A stretch of 64,000 nucleotides of DNA, from positions 24,058 through 88,057 of the forward strand of contig CABYRT010000006.1 of the NCBI GenBank assembly GCA_902521355.1, given 5' to 3'. Source of the stretch: an uncultured Pelagibacteraceae bacterium. GTDB lineage: Bacteria; Pseudomonadota; Alphaproteobacteria; Pelagibacterales; Pelagibacteraceae. Below are positions 34,080-43,178 of the stretch, one piece after another (the first letter of the stretch is position 1; the number at the start of each line of letters is the position of its first letter). The notes beneath the pieces were generated by a model. The model saw only the letters and a list, made by a program, of their open reading frames with translations, did no database searches and was not told the origin of the DNA. Position numbers and translations under genes: made by a program.

Positions 34080-34893
34080 TTTTATTTTGTATTTCAAATA
34101 TTTTAATTATTGATGCTGCAGTTTCCTCAACAGATTTCCTAGTTACATCTATTGTTGGCCATTTATTCTTTTTAAATATCTTTTTAGATTGTTCCACTTC
34201 AATTCTAATTTTCTCCAGATTTGTATAATCTGAAGCTTCATTTTCTTTTAGTGAATTTAATCTATTCCTTCTTATGTCATATAGCCTTTCAGCTTCTGTG
34301 ATTAAACCAACAACACATAAAGTTTTTGATTTTACAATACCATTTGGAATACTCATATCATTTACGAGTGGAATATTTGAAGTTTTTAAACCCTTATTTG
34401 CAAGATATATGGAAGTAGGTGTCTTACTTGTTCTGCTAACACCAACTAAAATAATATCCGACTCCAAAATGTTTTCAGTATTGTTACCATCATCATGATT
34501 CATAGTAAATTGTATTGCTTCAATCCTTTTATAATAATCCTCGTCTAAGACATGTTGAGCACTAGGTAGGTGGGTTGCTTTTTCATTTAGAATTTTTGAG
34601 AAGTTAAGTATTAAATCGCCCAGAACGCCAAAACATGGAATGTTTTTTTTATTGGCTTCTTCTGCAAGAAATTTTGCTAATTTGCTATTAACAACAGTAT
34701 ATAAAATTATTGGGCTCTCCTGTTTTTTAGCATCATCTAGTATTGTAGAAATTTGATTTTCTGTCCTAGTAAATGAATATTGATTTAGGTCATAATCAAA
34801 GTTGTTAAATTGTGCTTTAAGAGCCATGAATATTCTATCAAGTGTCTCACCTGTTGAGTCTGATATTAAATAAACCTGGTGTGTATTCTTCAT
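34072..34893 (-). CDS. ppsR: Bifunctional kinase/pyrophosphorylase PPSR (DUF299), PPDK/PEPS regulator
   Basis: 273 residues with the family start HQVYLISDSTGETLDR and a P-loop-like GVSRTSKT at 151-158. It phosphorylates and dephosphorylates PEP synthase or pyruvate phosphate dikinase. It corresponds to the RP001-type gene that flanks the origin in Rickettsia and Caulobacter. It is divergent from hemE across the 281-bp origin region. Confidence 0.93.
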   Translation of the reverse strand: MKNTHQVYLISDSTGETLDRIFMALKAQFNNFDYDLNQYSFTRTENQISTILDDAKKQESPIILYTVVNSKLAKFLAEEANKKNIPCFGVLGDLILNFSKILNEKATHLPSAQHVLDEDYYKRIEAIQFTMNHDDGNNTENILESDIILVGVSRTSKTPTSIYLANKGLKTSNIPLVNDMSIPNGIVKSKTLCVVGLITEAERLYDIRRNRLNSLKENEASDYTNLEKIRIEVEQSKKIFKKNKWPTIDVTRKSVEETAASIIKIFEIQNKNG

Positions 34894-35174
34894 GTATAAA
34901 TTGTTTATAAATTACTTATAGAATAAGAAAAACTTTTGATTTAGCAACCACATCTAACTTTAGTTTTGTTCTTATTGTTTAATTAACATTTTTATAAATG
35001 TGAATAAGTTATTAACAATTTTCATATACATGAAAGTAATCAAATAATCCCTGTTTTAGAGGTTTTTTTTTTTGAAATAATGAATAAAAAGTGAATAAAG
35101 TGTTGAAATTGAGTAATTTACGTTATCAACAATTCATACTAATAATAAATCTAAATATAATTATCTTATTATAA
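34894..35174. other. oriC: Probable chromosomal replication origin (oriC) between ppsR and hemE
   Basis: A 281-bp AT-rich gap between divergent ppsR and hemE, the conserved origin position in Rickettsiales and Caulobacter. DnaA-box candidates: TGTGAATAA at 34999-35007 (reverse of TTATTCACA, perfect to TTATNCACA), and one-mismatch sites TTATTAACA at 35009-35017, AGTGAATAA at 35090-35098 (reverse) and TTATCAACA at 35123-35131. A hairpin ACATTT-TTAT-AAATGT overlaps the first box (34986-35001). The AT-rich run at 35130-35170 may unwind. Gene direction flips here. Confidence 0.8.
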
Positions 35175-36176
35175 ATGACACCAATAAAAGAATGTTTAAT
35201 AAATAATAAAACAGACCTCATTCCGATTTGGTTAATGAGACAAGCAGGCAGATATTTGCCTGAATTTAGAGAGATAAGAAAAAACAATCCTAATTTTATA
35301 AAACTTTGTTTAAACTCGAAATTATCAAAAGAAATAACTCTTCAACCAATAAAAAGATTTGGCTTTGATGCGGCAATTATTTTTTCCGACATATTGATGA
35401 TACCTTACGGCCTTGGTCAGCAAGTCGAGTTTAAAAAAAACTTCGGACCTAATCTTGCAGATTTTGAAATAGATAAATTACTAGAGATTGAGGAGGAAGA
35501 ATTTACAAGAAATTTATCTCCAATATATGAACTCTTAGTTGATTTAAAAAAAAGTGAGGATTTAAAAAAAAAGGACATAATTGGTTTTGTGGGAGCTCCT
35601 TGGACTTTAATTGTATATATGATAAATAAAGTTTCTCCGAAAAATGGTTTAGTAAGTAATTTTTTTTCAGATATAGGATTAATTAATAGCTTACTAGAGA
35701 TTGTAGACAAATTTATTAAGACCCATATCAAAAACCAAGTAAATGCTGGGGCAACTATAATTCAAATATTTGATAGCTGGTCTGGTTTGATCAAATCTGA
35801 TTTTGATAAATATTTATACGATCCAACTTTATCTCTAGTTAATTATACTAAGAGCTTAGGGGTGCCAGTGATATGTTTTCCAAGAGGTATAACAGACTAC
35901 AACCAGTTTTGTAACATCGTTAAACCAAGCATGATTAATATAGATTATGACGTTGATCCAAAAAATTTACTTAATAATATAGACATACCCATACAAGGTG
36001 GATTACACCCCGAAGTTCTGTTAACAAATAAAGAACACTTAAAAAAAGAAGTAAATAAATATTTAGAGATTTTTAAAGATCACCCTTATGTATTTAACCT
36101 TGGACATGGTATTCTTCCAGAAACAAAAGTTGAAATGGTAGAGGAATTGGTAAAAATAGTTAGAGACTTCAAATAA
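35175..36176 (+). CDS. hemE: Uroporphyrinogen decarboxylase HemE
   Basis: 333 residues with the conserved start PIWLMRQAGRYLPEFREIR and FSDILMIPYGLG, including Arg and Asp of the active site; GFVGAPWTL and NLGHGILPET follow. It converts uroporphyrinogen III to coproporphyrinogen III. It begins at the right edge of the origin and overlaps hemH by one base (TAATG). Confidence 0.97.
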   Translation: MTPIKECLINNKTDLIPIWLMRQAGRYLPEFREIRKNNPNFIKLCLNSKLSKEITLQPIKRFGFDAAIIFSDILMIPYGLGQQVEFKKNFGPNLADFEIDKLLEIEEEEFTRNLSPIYELLVDLKKSEDLKKKDIIGFVGAPWTLIVYMINKVSPKNGLVSNFFSDIGLINSLLEIVDKFIKTHIKNQVNAGATIIQIFDSWSGLIKSDFDKYLYDPTLSLVNYTKSLGVPVICFPRGITDYNQFCNIVKPSMINIDYDVDPKNLLNNIDIPIQGGLHPEVLLTNKEHLKKEVNKYLEIFKDHPYVFNLGHGILPETKVEMVEELVKIVRDFK

Positions 36177-37168
36177 TGAAAGATGAACACCCTAAAATTA
36201 AATTTGGTAAGACTGGGGTTTTAATTATTAATTTGGGCACCCCCGACTCAACAAAATGGTTAGACATTAGACGGTATTTAAAAGAGTTTTTGTCTGATAG
36301 AAGAGTTATAGAAGTCAACCCAATTCTTTGGCAATTAATATTAAATCTTGTAATTTTAAATTTGAGACCATCTAAAACTGCAAAAGCTTATAAAGAAATT
36401 TGGATGAAAGATATAAACATGTCCCCATTGATGTATTATACACAAAGGCAAGCTGAAAAAGTCTCAAATTCAATATCGGAAGAGGATATATTGATTGACT
36501 TTGCAATGAGATATGGAAATCCGAGTATTAAAAGTAAAATAAAAAAATTACATGATAATGGCTGTGAACGTCTTATAATTTTACCTTTATATCCACAATA
36601 TGCTGCTGCTACTACGGCAACAGTATGTGATGAAGTTTATAGAACACTAATGTCCATGAGATGGCAGCCCTCACTTAAAATTATTCCCCATTATGAATCT
36701 GACCCTTTGTACATTGATGCTTTGGTGAATTCCATTAATTCTAAAATAGAAAAAATAAATTGGAAACCAGATTTAATATTAGCTTCTTATCATGGAATAC
36801 CAAAAAAATATTTTGATAAAGGAGACCCATACCACTGTTATTGTCATAAAACTACGAGACTTATTTCTGAAAAGTTTAAAGATATCGAAATTAAAACTAC
36901 TTTTCAATCAAGGTTTGGACCCGAGGAATGGTTGCAACCTTATACTGATAAAACTTTAGAAAGTTTGCCAAAAGAAGGAGTAAAAAATGTTCTAGCAATT
37001 TGTCCAGGTTTCTCATCAGATTGTGTTGAAACATTAGAAGAAATATTAATTCAAGGAAAAGAAAGTTTTATCGAAGCTGGTGGTGAAAATTTTGATATGG
37101 TTTCCTGTCTTAATGATAATGATGATCACATTAAATTACTTAATAATTTGATTAAAAGAAATATTTAA
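36176..37168 (+). CDS. hemH: Ferrochelatase HemH
   Basis: 330 residues with GVLIINLGTPDS near the N terminus, the LPLYPQYAAATTA segment, the catalytic His in ASYHGIPKKYF, and CPGFSSDCVETLEE. It inserts ferrous iron into protoporphyrin IX. The start overlaps hemE, and hemJ begins 3 bases after it, giving a heme operon hemE-hemH-hemJ. Confidence 0.96.
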   Translation: MKDEHPKIKFGKTGVLIINLGTPDSTKWLDIRRYLKEFLSDRRVIEVNPILWQLILNLVILNLRPSKTAKAYKEIWMKDINMSPLMYYTQRQAEKVSNSISEEDILIDFAMRYGNPSIKSKIKKLHDNGCERLIILPLYPQYAAATTATVCDEVYRTLMSMRWQPSLKIIPHYESDPLYIDALVNSINSKIEKINWKPDLILASYHGIPKKYFDKGDPYHCYCHKTTRLISEKFKDIEIKTTFQSRFGPEEWLQPYTDKTLESLPKEGVKNVLAICPGFSSDCVETLEEILIQGKESFIEAGGENFDMVSCLNDNDDHIKLLNNLIKRNI

Positions 37169-37171
37169 TCG

Positions 37172-37606
37172 ATGATTTATTATCTTCTTTTTAAATCTTT
37201 GCATTTAATCTCAGTTATCTCATGGATGGCTGGTCTATTGTATTTACCAAGAATTTTCGTATATCACGCCGAAAATAGTGACGATAAAAAAATTTCAGAT
37301 GTATTTAAGATAATGGAAAAAAAATTGTATTTTTACATTATGACACCAGCCATGATTTTCTCATGGATATTTGGATTACTTTTAATTCACAGCATAGGAT
37401 TTCAGCAACTAGGTCATATGTGGATGGTATTAAAAATAATATTTGTGATATTCCTTACTTTGTATCATTTCTATCTAGGGAAAACCTTAAATCAGTTTAA
37501 ATTAGATCAGAATACTCATTCTCATAAATTTTACAGATTAATTAATGAAATTCCTACAATATTGCTTATTTTGATTGTTTTTGTTGTAATATTTAAGCCT
37601 TTATAG
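37172..37606 (+). CDS. hemJ: Protoporphyrinogen oxidase HemJ
   Basis: 144 residues with four to five membrane helices and the conserved HemJ segment LFKSLHLISVISWMAGLLYLPRIFVYHAE, containing the heme-ligand His near position 10 and Arg after the helix, and the later KIIFVIFLTLYHFYLG. It oxidises protoporphyrinogen IX in bacteria that lack HemG/HemY. It completes the heme operon; rho follows after 60 bases. Confidence 0.9.
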   Translation: MIYYLLFKSLHLISVISWMAGLLYLPRIFVYHAENSDDKKISDVFKIMEKKLYFYIMTPAMIFSWIFGLLLIHSIGFQQLGHMWMVLKIIFVIFLTLYHFYLGKTLNQFKLDQNTHSHKFYRLINEIPTILLILIVFVVIFKPL

Positions 37607-37623
37607 GCTTGAAATCTTTAAAC

Positions 37624-37658
37624 AGGTTATTATATTAGATGCATCTAATTAAAAACCT
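37624..37658 (+). other. Palindromic hairpin in the rho leader
   Basis: A perfect 16-bp palindrome (ATTAGATGCATCTAAT, 37634-37649) sits inside outer arms AGGTT (37624-37628) and AACCT (37654-37658). In RNA it forms a six-bp stem with a TGCA loop, extended by the outer stem across small internal loops. It ends 8 bases before the rho ATG. It lacks a U-tract, so it is not an ordinary terminator; a rho autoregulatory element or protein site is possible. Confidence 0.45.
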
Positions 37659-37666
37659 CCCATAAT

Positions 37667-38938
37667 ATGAATATTCAAGAATTAAAAGAAAAGAGCTCTG
37701 AAAAACTTATTAATGAAGCAGAAAATTTAGGAATTGAGAACGCAAGCACCCTAAGAAGACAGGAAATTTATTTTGCTATATTAAAAAAATTAGCTGAAAA
37801 AGGTGAAGAAATAACTGGTGGTGGAGTTCTTCAATTGCTTCAAGATGGCTTCGGTTTCCTAAGAGCTATTGAGTCAAATTATCTTCCTGGCGCAGACGAT
37901 ATTTATGTAAGTCCAAATCAGATAAGGAGATTTGGATTAAGAACAGGAGATACTGTTGAAGGACCAATTAGAGCACCAAAAGAGGGTGAAAGATATTTTG
38001 CGCTTCTACAGGTTAGTAAAATAAATTTTGAAGAAACAGATAAATTCAAACATAAAATAGCTTTTGATAATTTAACACCTCTTTATCCAAACAAGCAACT
38101 AGTAATGGAAGTTGAAACTAGCAAAATTGAAAAAAAAATTGATTTAACTCCTAGATTAATTGATTTAGTAAGTCCAATAGGAAAAGGACAAAGGTCATTA
38201 ATTATATCTCCTCCTAAGGCTGGAAAAACTATGATTTTACAAAGTATAGCAAACTCGATAACGGCAAACCACCCAGAATGTTATTTAATGGTGTTATTGA
38301 TCGATGAAAGGCCAGAGGAAGTGACTGATATGCAAAGAACAGTAAAGGGAGAAGTCATTAGTTCGACATTTGACGAACCTGCTCAAAGACATGTTGCGGT
38401 AGCCGAAATGGTAATTGAAAAAGCAAAAAGACTTACAGAGCACAAAAAGGATGTAGTTATTTTGCTCGATTCTATTACTAGACTAGGGCGTGCTTACAAT
38501 GCTGTTGTACCAAGTTCTGGTAAAGTTTTAACTGGTGGTGTTGATGCAAACGCTTTGCAAAGGCCCAAAAGGTTTTTTGGAGCAGCTAGAAATATAGAAG
38601 AAGGTGGTTCTTTAACAATCATAGCAACAGCATTGATTGATACTGGAAGTAGAATGGATGAAGTTATATTTGAAGAATTTAAAGGAACTGGTAATAGCGA
38701 AACAATACTTGATAGAAAAATTTCAGAAAAAAGAATATTCCCAGCTATTGATATAACAAAATCTGGAACAAGGAGAGAGGAGTTAATTTTTGAAAAAAAT
38801 GATCTTCAAAAAATGAATGTTTTAAGAAGAATAATTGCTCCAATGGGATCAATGGATGCTATTGAGTTTATAAATTCAAAATTGAAAGATACAAAAAATA
38901 ATTCCGATTTCTTTAATTCTATGAATAAACCTTCTTAA
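37667..38938 (+). CDS. rho: Transcription termination factor Rho
   Basis: 423 residues, complete: N-terminal helix bundle ([15 protein letters not shown]), the cold-shock-like RNA-binding domain ([22 protein letters not shown]), Walker A SPPKAGKT, Walker B VVILLDSI, the Q loop ([21 protein letters not shown]) and the R loop. It is the RNA helicase that ends Rho-dependent transcription. No SD is visible; CCTCC, which matches the 16S tail itself rather than its complement, lies just upstream of ATG. Confidence 0.97.
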   Translation: MNIQELKEKSSEKLINEAENLGIENASTLRRQEIYFAILKKLAEKGEEITGGGVLQLLQDGFGFLRAIESNYLPGADDIYVSPNQIRRFGLRTGDTVEGPIRAPKEGERYFALLQVSKINFEETDKFKHKIAFDNLTPLYPNKQLVMEVETSKIEKKIDLTPRLIDLVSPIGKGQRSLIISPPKAGKTMILQSIANSITANHPECYLMVLLIDERPEEVTDMQRTVKGEVISSTFDEPAQRHVAVAEMVIEKAKRLTEHKKDVVILLDSITRLGRAYNAVVPSSGKVLTGGVDANALQRPKRFFGAARNIEEGGSLTIIATALIDTGSRMDEVIFEEFKGTGNSETILDRKISEKRIFPAIDITKSGTRREELIFEKNDLQKMNVLRRIIAPMGSMDAIEFINSKLKDTKNNSDFFNSMNKPS

Positions 38939-38940
38939 AT

Positions 38941-40869
38941 TTAAATTACTAAATTTTCGTAAATATTTTCTAAGTCCTTTGTATATTTTTTTGAATCAAA
39001 TAAAATTTTACTGTTTTCCTCTAGCTTTTTTTTTATACTTTGGTATTTTGATTTATTAGACGCTAGCTCACATGCTAAAGATATATATTCTTTAATATTT
39101 GTTGAAATTAATTCATTCAAGCCAATTCCATTCAGCAAGCTTCCCGCAACTCTTGACGTAAAAGAATTTCCAGCCAGTGTAATTGGCGGTACACCGCTTC
39201 TAATTGCTTCACTTGTAGTTGTATGTCCGTTGTATGGGAAAGTATCTAAAGATAAATCCATAAGTTCAAATCTTTTCAAATGTTCATCATAGTAAACTTT
39301 TTCAGCAAAAATAATTCTTGATGCTTCAACACCTTGTCGTTTTGCTTCGTTAATTAAATTACTCGTTGCGATCTGATTATTATCCAATAACCATAAAACA
39401 GATTTTTTTGTCAATTTTAGTATACTCATCCAGGCGGTAAAGATTTCTGGTGTTATTTTGTAACTATTATTAAAACTACCAAAAACAAAACTTTCTTCAG
39501 GTAAATTAACAGTTTTTCTAGAAAATTTTTTTTCAGATACATTTATTTTATTGGGACCAGGAAAAAAACAATTAGGCATGTTCAGTATTTTTTCAGTGTA
39601 AAATTTATAATTTTTTTTAGGAATAAGAAATTTATCACCAATTATATAATCCATAAAATTAGTTCCCATAGTTCCAGAATATCCCACAAAACTGATTTGA
39701 ACTGGTGCCACACGACTTAAATATATAGAATTCTTAGAGTCGGCTGTATGACCTGTTAAGTTTATTGCTATATTTATTTTTAAAGAGCGACTTAGTTCAA
39801 CTACTTCTTCAATAGAATTGTTGTTTATATCAAAGAATTTCTTAAAATATTTTTGTATTTCAAAATGCATTTTGTCTTTGACAGGACCATGAAAAAACCC
39901 ATACATTTCAAATTTAGATTTATCGTGAGATTTAAATATATCTTTTGTTAATTGTAAAACTGGATGATTGAAAAACTCAGCACCATAGTAACCAATTCTT
40001 ATTTTATCAGATTTTATACTTTTTAAATTATTATCTTCATAATTGTATTTTTTAAATTCTAAGTTATTATAAATAATAGCATTTTTGAGTTGTAAATCTG
40101 GATCATCTATCAGAGAAAGCATAGGGAATGGTTCAATTACTGTCTCTTTATTCTTTATACCATTTAAAACTTTGTCTAAATTCAAATCATAATCACTCCA
40201 ATCACACAAATGTTTTTTGGTATGTATTAACTTTCCTAAAGCATAAGTAAATTTGGGGTTAATTTTAATAACTTTTTCAAAATAGACTAAGGCTTTTTTA
40301 AAATCTTTCTTTTGTAAATATAGTTCTGCCTTGTTGTTAATTGAATCACAATAATCATCTTTGATTTTTAAAGCTCTATCGTAAAATTTATGTGCTTCTT
40401 CTGTGTCACCTAAACTTTTGTAAAGATTTCCAATATTATTTAATAGCAAATAATTATTAGGATCTATTTTTAAAGATTTATCAAAATATTTTATAGCCTT
40501 TTTGTATTTAAATAATTTTTTGTAAGCAATACCTGAATTTATAATAGCATCAATTAAATCAGGCTTTAATTCTAACGCTTTTTTATAATTTTTTAGTGCA
40601 TCTTCATTTTGATTTAACTGACTTAAAGCTATACCTAGATTATTAAAGTATATAGGTATATCTTTTCTTATACTTATTGCTTGGTTTAAATAATTTATTG
40701 ATTCAACATAATTCTTTTTTTGTAAAAAAGCGGTTCCAATTAAATAATAAATTTGTGCATCAGAGTTATTAAATTTTAATAATTTTTTATAAATATTTAT
40801 AGCTTTATTAATTTTACCAGACTTGTGTAAATTTTTAGCATTATTTAAGTTTTCTTGAAAATTTTTCAC
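38941..40869 (-). CDS. TPR-repeat O-GlcNAc-transferase-like glycosyltransferase (GT41)
   Basis: 642 residues. Residues about 1-230 are a run of TPR repeats (for example KINKAINIYKKLLKFN and DALKNYKKALELKP). The rest (about 255-640) is a GT41/SPINDLY catalytic part with HPVLQLTKDIF, NLTGHTADSKN, QISFVGYSGTMG and FGSFNNSYKITPE, and the late DLSLDTFPYNGHTTTSEA with the UDP-binding segment. It likely glycosylates a protein Ser/Thr or an envelope glycan; the acceptor is unknown. It is followed by a sulfotransferase gene on the same strand and may be a transferred pair. Confidence 0.85.
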   Translation of the reverse strand: MKNFQENLNNAKNLHKSGKINKAINIYKKLLKFNNSDAQIYYLIGTAFLQKKNYVESINYLNQAISIRKDIPIYFNNLGIALSQLNQNEDALKNYKKALELKPDLIDAIINSGIAYKKLFKYKKAIKYFDKSLKIDPNNYLLLNNIGNLYKSLGDTEEAHKFYDRALKIKDDYCDSINNKAELYLQKKDFKKALVYFEKVIKINPKFTYALGKLIHTKKHLCDWSDYDLNLDKVLNGIKNKETVIEPFPMLSLIDDPDLQLKNAIIYNNLEFKKYNYEDNNLKSIKSDKIRIGYYGAEFFNHPVLQLTKDIFKSHDKSKFEMYGFFHGPVKDKMHFEIQKYFKKFFDINNNSIEEVVELSRSLKINIAINLTGHTADSKNSIYLSRVAPVQISFVGYSGTMGTNFMDYIIGDKFLIPKKNYKFYTEKILNMPNCFFPGPNKINVSEKKFSRKTVNLPEESFVFGSFNNSYKITPEIFTAWMSILKLTKKSVLWLLDNNQIATSNLINEAKRQGVEASRIIFAEKVYYDEHLKRFELMDLSLDTFPYNGHTTTSEAIRSGVPPITLAGNSFTSRVAGSLLNGIGLNELISTNIKEYISLACELASNKSKYQSIKKKLEENSKILFDSKKYTKDLENIYENLVI

Positions 40870-40888
40870 ATTATTTTTCTGAATTTTT

Positions 40889-41725
40889 TTATAAATAACC
40901 TAATTCTTTCATTTCATTTGTAAATTCCAATTCAATTTTTTTTCTAGTATCTTCATTTAATAAATTTTTCCAATTATTATTGAAGCCAAGATTAAAGAAT
41001 ACTTTCTTTTTTTTATCTACCGTTGAATACGGTGCTTCATCAAAACCTTCCTTATTTTCTTTTTCTTTTAAAACTTTAAAATTTGTGGTTTCAATAGCTT
41101 TTTCTAATTTTTTCTTATCTACCCTCTCAGTTTTATTCATTAGTGTATTTACAAAGATTATTATATCTCTAAATGTAGAATATTTTTCAGTTTCAAAATC
41201 TTCATATTTAATTAATAATTTTCTAAAATTATTTGATTTTATCCAAGATTTGTAATGGTTAGACCAACTACTTAAAAGTGACCATGTTCTAAAATCTTCT
41301 GAATTTTCTTCTCTTATTCCAGTATTTATATTTGTTAAAAATTTAAGAGCACTTTTATCGTCAAATGAATAATGATTTTTTACCGATGTAATAATATTCC
41401 TAGGATCTCTAACAATATATATCCCCCCTAAAGAAAAATCTTTAGTGGTAAAAGCTCTCCCCTTGTATTTACCTAAGCAACTATGTGTTTTCAAAAATAA
41501 AATTTTTCTTTTCTCTTTTATAATTTTCTGTGCATCTAACCAATGTTTTGAAACTTCCTCGACATTATCGTAAGGTTTTTCAAAGAATTCGACATTTGGA
41601 AACTGTCTTATGTTTTTTATAAGACTAAAATCAAATTCACCTTTCTCTGTGAAATAATATGCAGCCAAGAAAGATCTTATGTAAGTATTTCCACTTTTTG
41701 GGTATGATGCTATCCAAATTATCAT
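40889..41725 (-). CDS. Sulfotransferase-domain protein
   Basis: 278 residues from ATG 41725 (MIIWIASYPKSGNTYIRSFL); the longer frame (41767) adds 14 residues not seen in the family. The 5'-phosphosulphate loop SYPKSGNTY and the 3'-phosphate motif YIVRDPRNIITSV are clear, so it uses PAPS. Substrate unknown, but the neighbour is a GT41 glycosyltransferase, so sulphation of the same glycan is a reasonable inference. It faces mnmE with 45 bases between. Confidence 0.82.
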   Translation of the reverse strand: MIIWIASYPKSGNTYIRSFLAAYYFTEKGEFDFSLIKNIRQFPNVEFFEKPYDNVEEVSKHWLDAQKIIKEKRKILFLKTHSCLGKYKGRAFTTKDFSLGGIYIVRDPRNIITSVKNHYSFDDKSALKFLTNINTGIREENSEDFRTWSLLSSWSNHYKSWIKSNNFRKLLIKYEDFETEKYSTFRDIIIFVNTLMNKTERVDKKKLEKAIETTNFKVLKEKENKEGFDEAPYSTVDKKKKVFFNLGFNNNWKNLLNEDTRKKIELEFTNEMKELGYL

Positions 41726-41770
41726 GTAACAATATGTATAATTAATTATTTTATCAATTATAATCAAAAA

Positions 41771-43102
41771 ATGACAATTTACGCTCTATCTTCCGGACAA
41801 GGTATTTCAGGTTTAGCAGTAATTAGGATATCTGGCCCACTCACAAATTCTGTAATAAATAAAATAACCAACTCAAAATTACCTAAAGAAAGACAAGCGA
41901 CAAGAAGAAAATTCATAAAAATCAACAATAATGAGGTAATAGATGAGGGCATTTTAATATGGTTTCCAGCCCCAAACAGCTACACAGGTGAAGATATGGC
42001 AGAAGTTCATGTACACGGTAGTAAAGCTGTAGTTAATGCAATTCACAATGAAGTTTCAAAGATAGATGGATGTAGATTGGCAGAGCCTGGTGAATTTACT
42101 AAAAGAGCGTTTCAAAATGGAAAAATAAATTTAATAAAAGCCGAAAGTATCGCTGATTTAATATCCGCTGAAACTGAAATCCAGAGAAAACAAGCTATGT
42201 CAATAATGTCAGGTAAAAGTTCTGACAAATTTAATTCATTAAGAGCGAGGCTTATAAAAATTTTGGCAAATATTGAGGCAAAAATTGATTTTCCAGATGA
42301 AGATCTACCAAATGATATTTTAAAAAATATTCATCAAGAAACTAAAAATATTAAAGAAGAAATTAAAATGATTTTAGATGATCAAAAAGTAGGAGAAAGG
42401 ATAAGGGAGGGTTTTAAAATTGCTATAGTTGGTCCGACAAATGCAGGTAAATCATCTTTATTAAACTATCTATCTAGAAGAGAGGTTGCAATTGTCTCGG
42501 AAACTGCAGGAACAACTAGGGATGTTATAGAGGCACATTTAAATTTTGATGGCTATCCTGTTATTATATCTGATACTGCAGGTATTCGTAATTCTGGAGA
42601 TGAAATTGAAAAAAAAGGCATAAAGTTAGCTTTGAATAGGGCAGAAAATGCTGATTTAAATATAATTGTTATTGAGCCAAAAAATGTTGATTTTACTAGA
42701 TTTTTGAGCGATCTAATAAATAAAAAAGCAATATTAGTAATAAACAAATCGGATCTTGGTACTGATCAAATTCATGATCAATTAGATAAATATGATCCTA
42801 TTTATATTTCTATAAAATTGGAAAAAAATTTAGACAAACTTGTAAATATTATAAAAAAAAATTTGAAAAATAAATTTATTTCATCTAATGATATATTTAT
42901 AACTAGAGAAAGACATAGAATTAATCTTGAAAAGTGTGTTCAACAATTAGAAACTTTTGAGGAAAAAAAATCAATTGAAGATTTTGATAAGGCAGCAGAA
43001 GATTTAAGATTAGCTATTAGATTTTTAGGCATGATAGTTGGAAAAGTTGATGTTGAGGAGATTTTAGGATCAATTTTTAAGGACTTTTGCATAGGTAAAT
43101 AA
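41771..43102 (+). CDS. mnmE: tRNA uridine-5-carboxymethylaminomethyl synthesis GTPase MnmE
   Basis: 443 residues with N-terminal folate-binding domain (TIYALSSGQGISGLAVIRISG), a helical middle, G domain (GPTNAGKSS, DTAG, NKSD) and the C-terminal CIGK with catalytic Cys440. With MnmG it adds cmnm5 to U34 of certain tRNAs. It heads the mnmE-mnmG-rsmG-parA-parB block, a common origin-proximal order. Confidence 0.97.
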   Translation: MTIYALSSGQGISGLAVIRISGPLTNSVINKITNSKLPKERQATRRKFIKINNNEVIDEGILIWFPAPNSYTGEDMAEVHVHGSKAVVNAIHNEVSKIDGCRLAEPGEFTKRAFQNGKINLIKAESIADLISAETEIQRKQAMSIMSGKSSDKFNSLRARLIKILANIEAKIDFPDEDLPNDILKNIHQETKNIKEEIKMILDDQKVGERIREGFKIAIVGPTNAGKSSLLNYLSRREVAIVSETAGTTRDVIEAHLNFDGYPVIISDTAGIRNSGDEIEKKGIKLALNRAENADLNIIVIEPKNVDFTRFLSDLINKKAILVINKSDLGTDQIHDQLDKYDPIYISIKLEKNLDKLVNIIKKNLKNKFISSNDIFITRERHRINLEKCVQQLETFEEKKSIEDFDKAAEDLRLAIRFLGMIVGKVDVEEILGSIFKDFCIGK

Positions 43103-43178
43103 CTATTGATAATACTCACTTTTTAATCAATCTTAACTGTTTTCTTGTAAATTTTAAGATCAATAATAGATTACATTC

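Noticed and set aside
34274..34498. Antisense frame inside ppsR
   Set aside because: It mirrors the codon pattern of the strongly conserved opposite gene and has no ribosome-binding site.
43103..43178. Terminator between mnmE and mnmG
   Set aside because: An ATCTTAA/TTAAGAT inverted repeat is present but it has no GC-rich stem or T tract.
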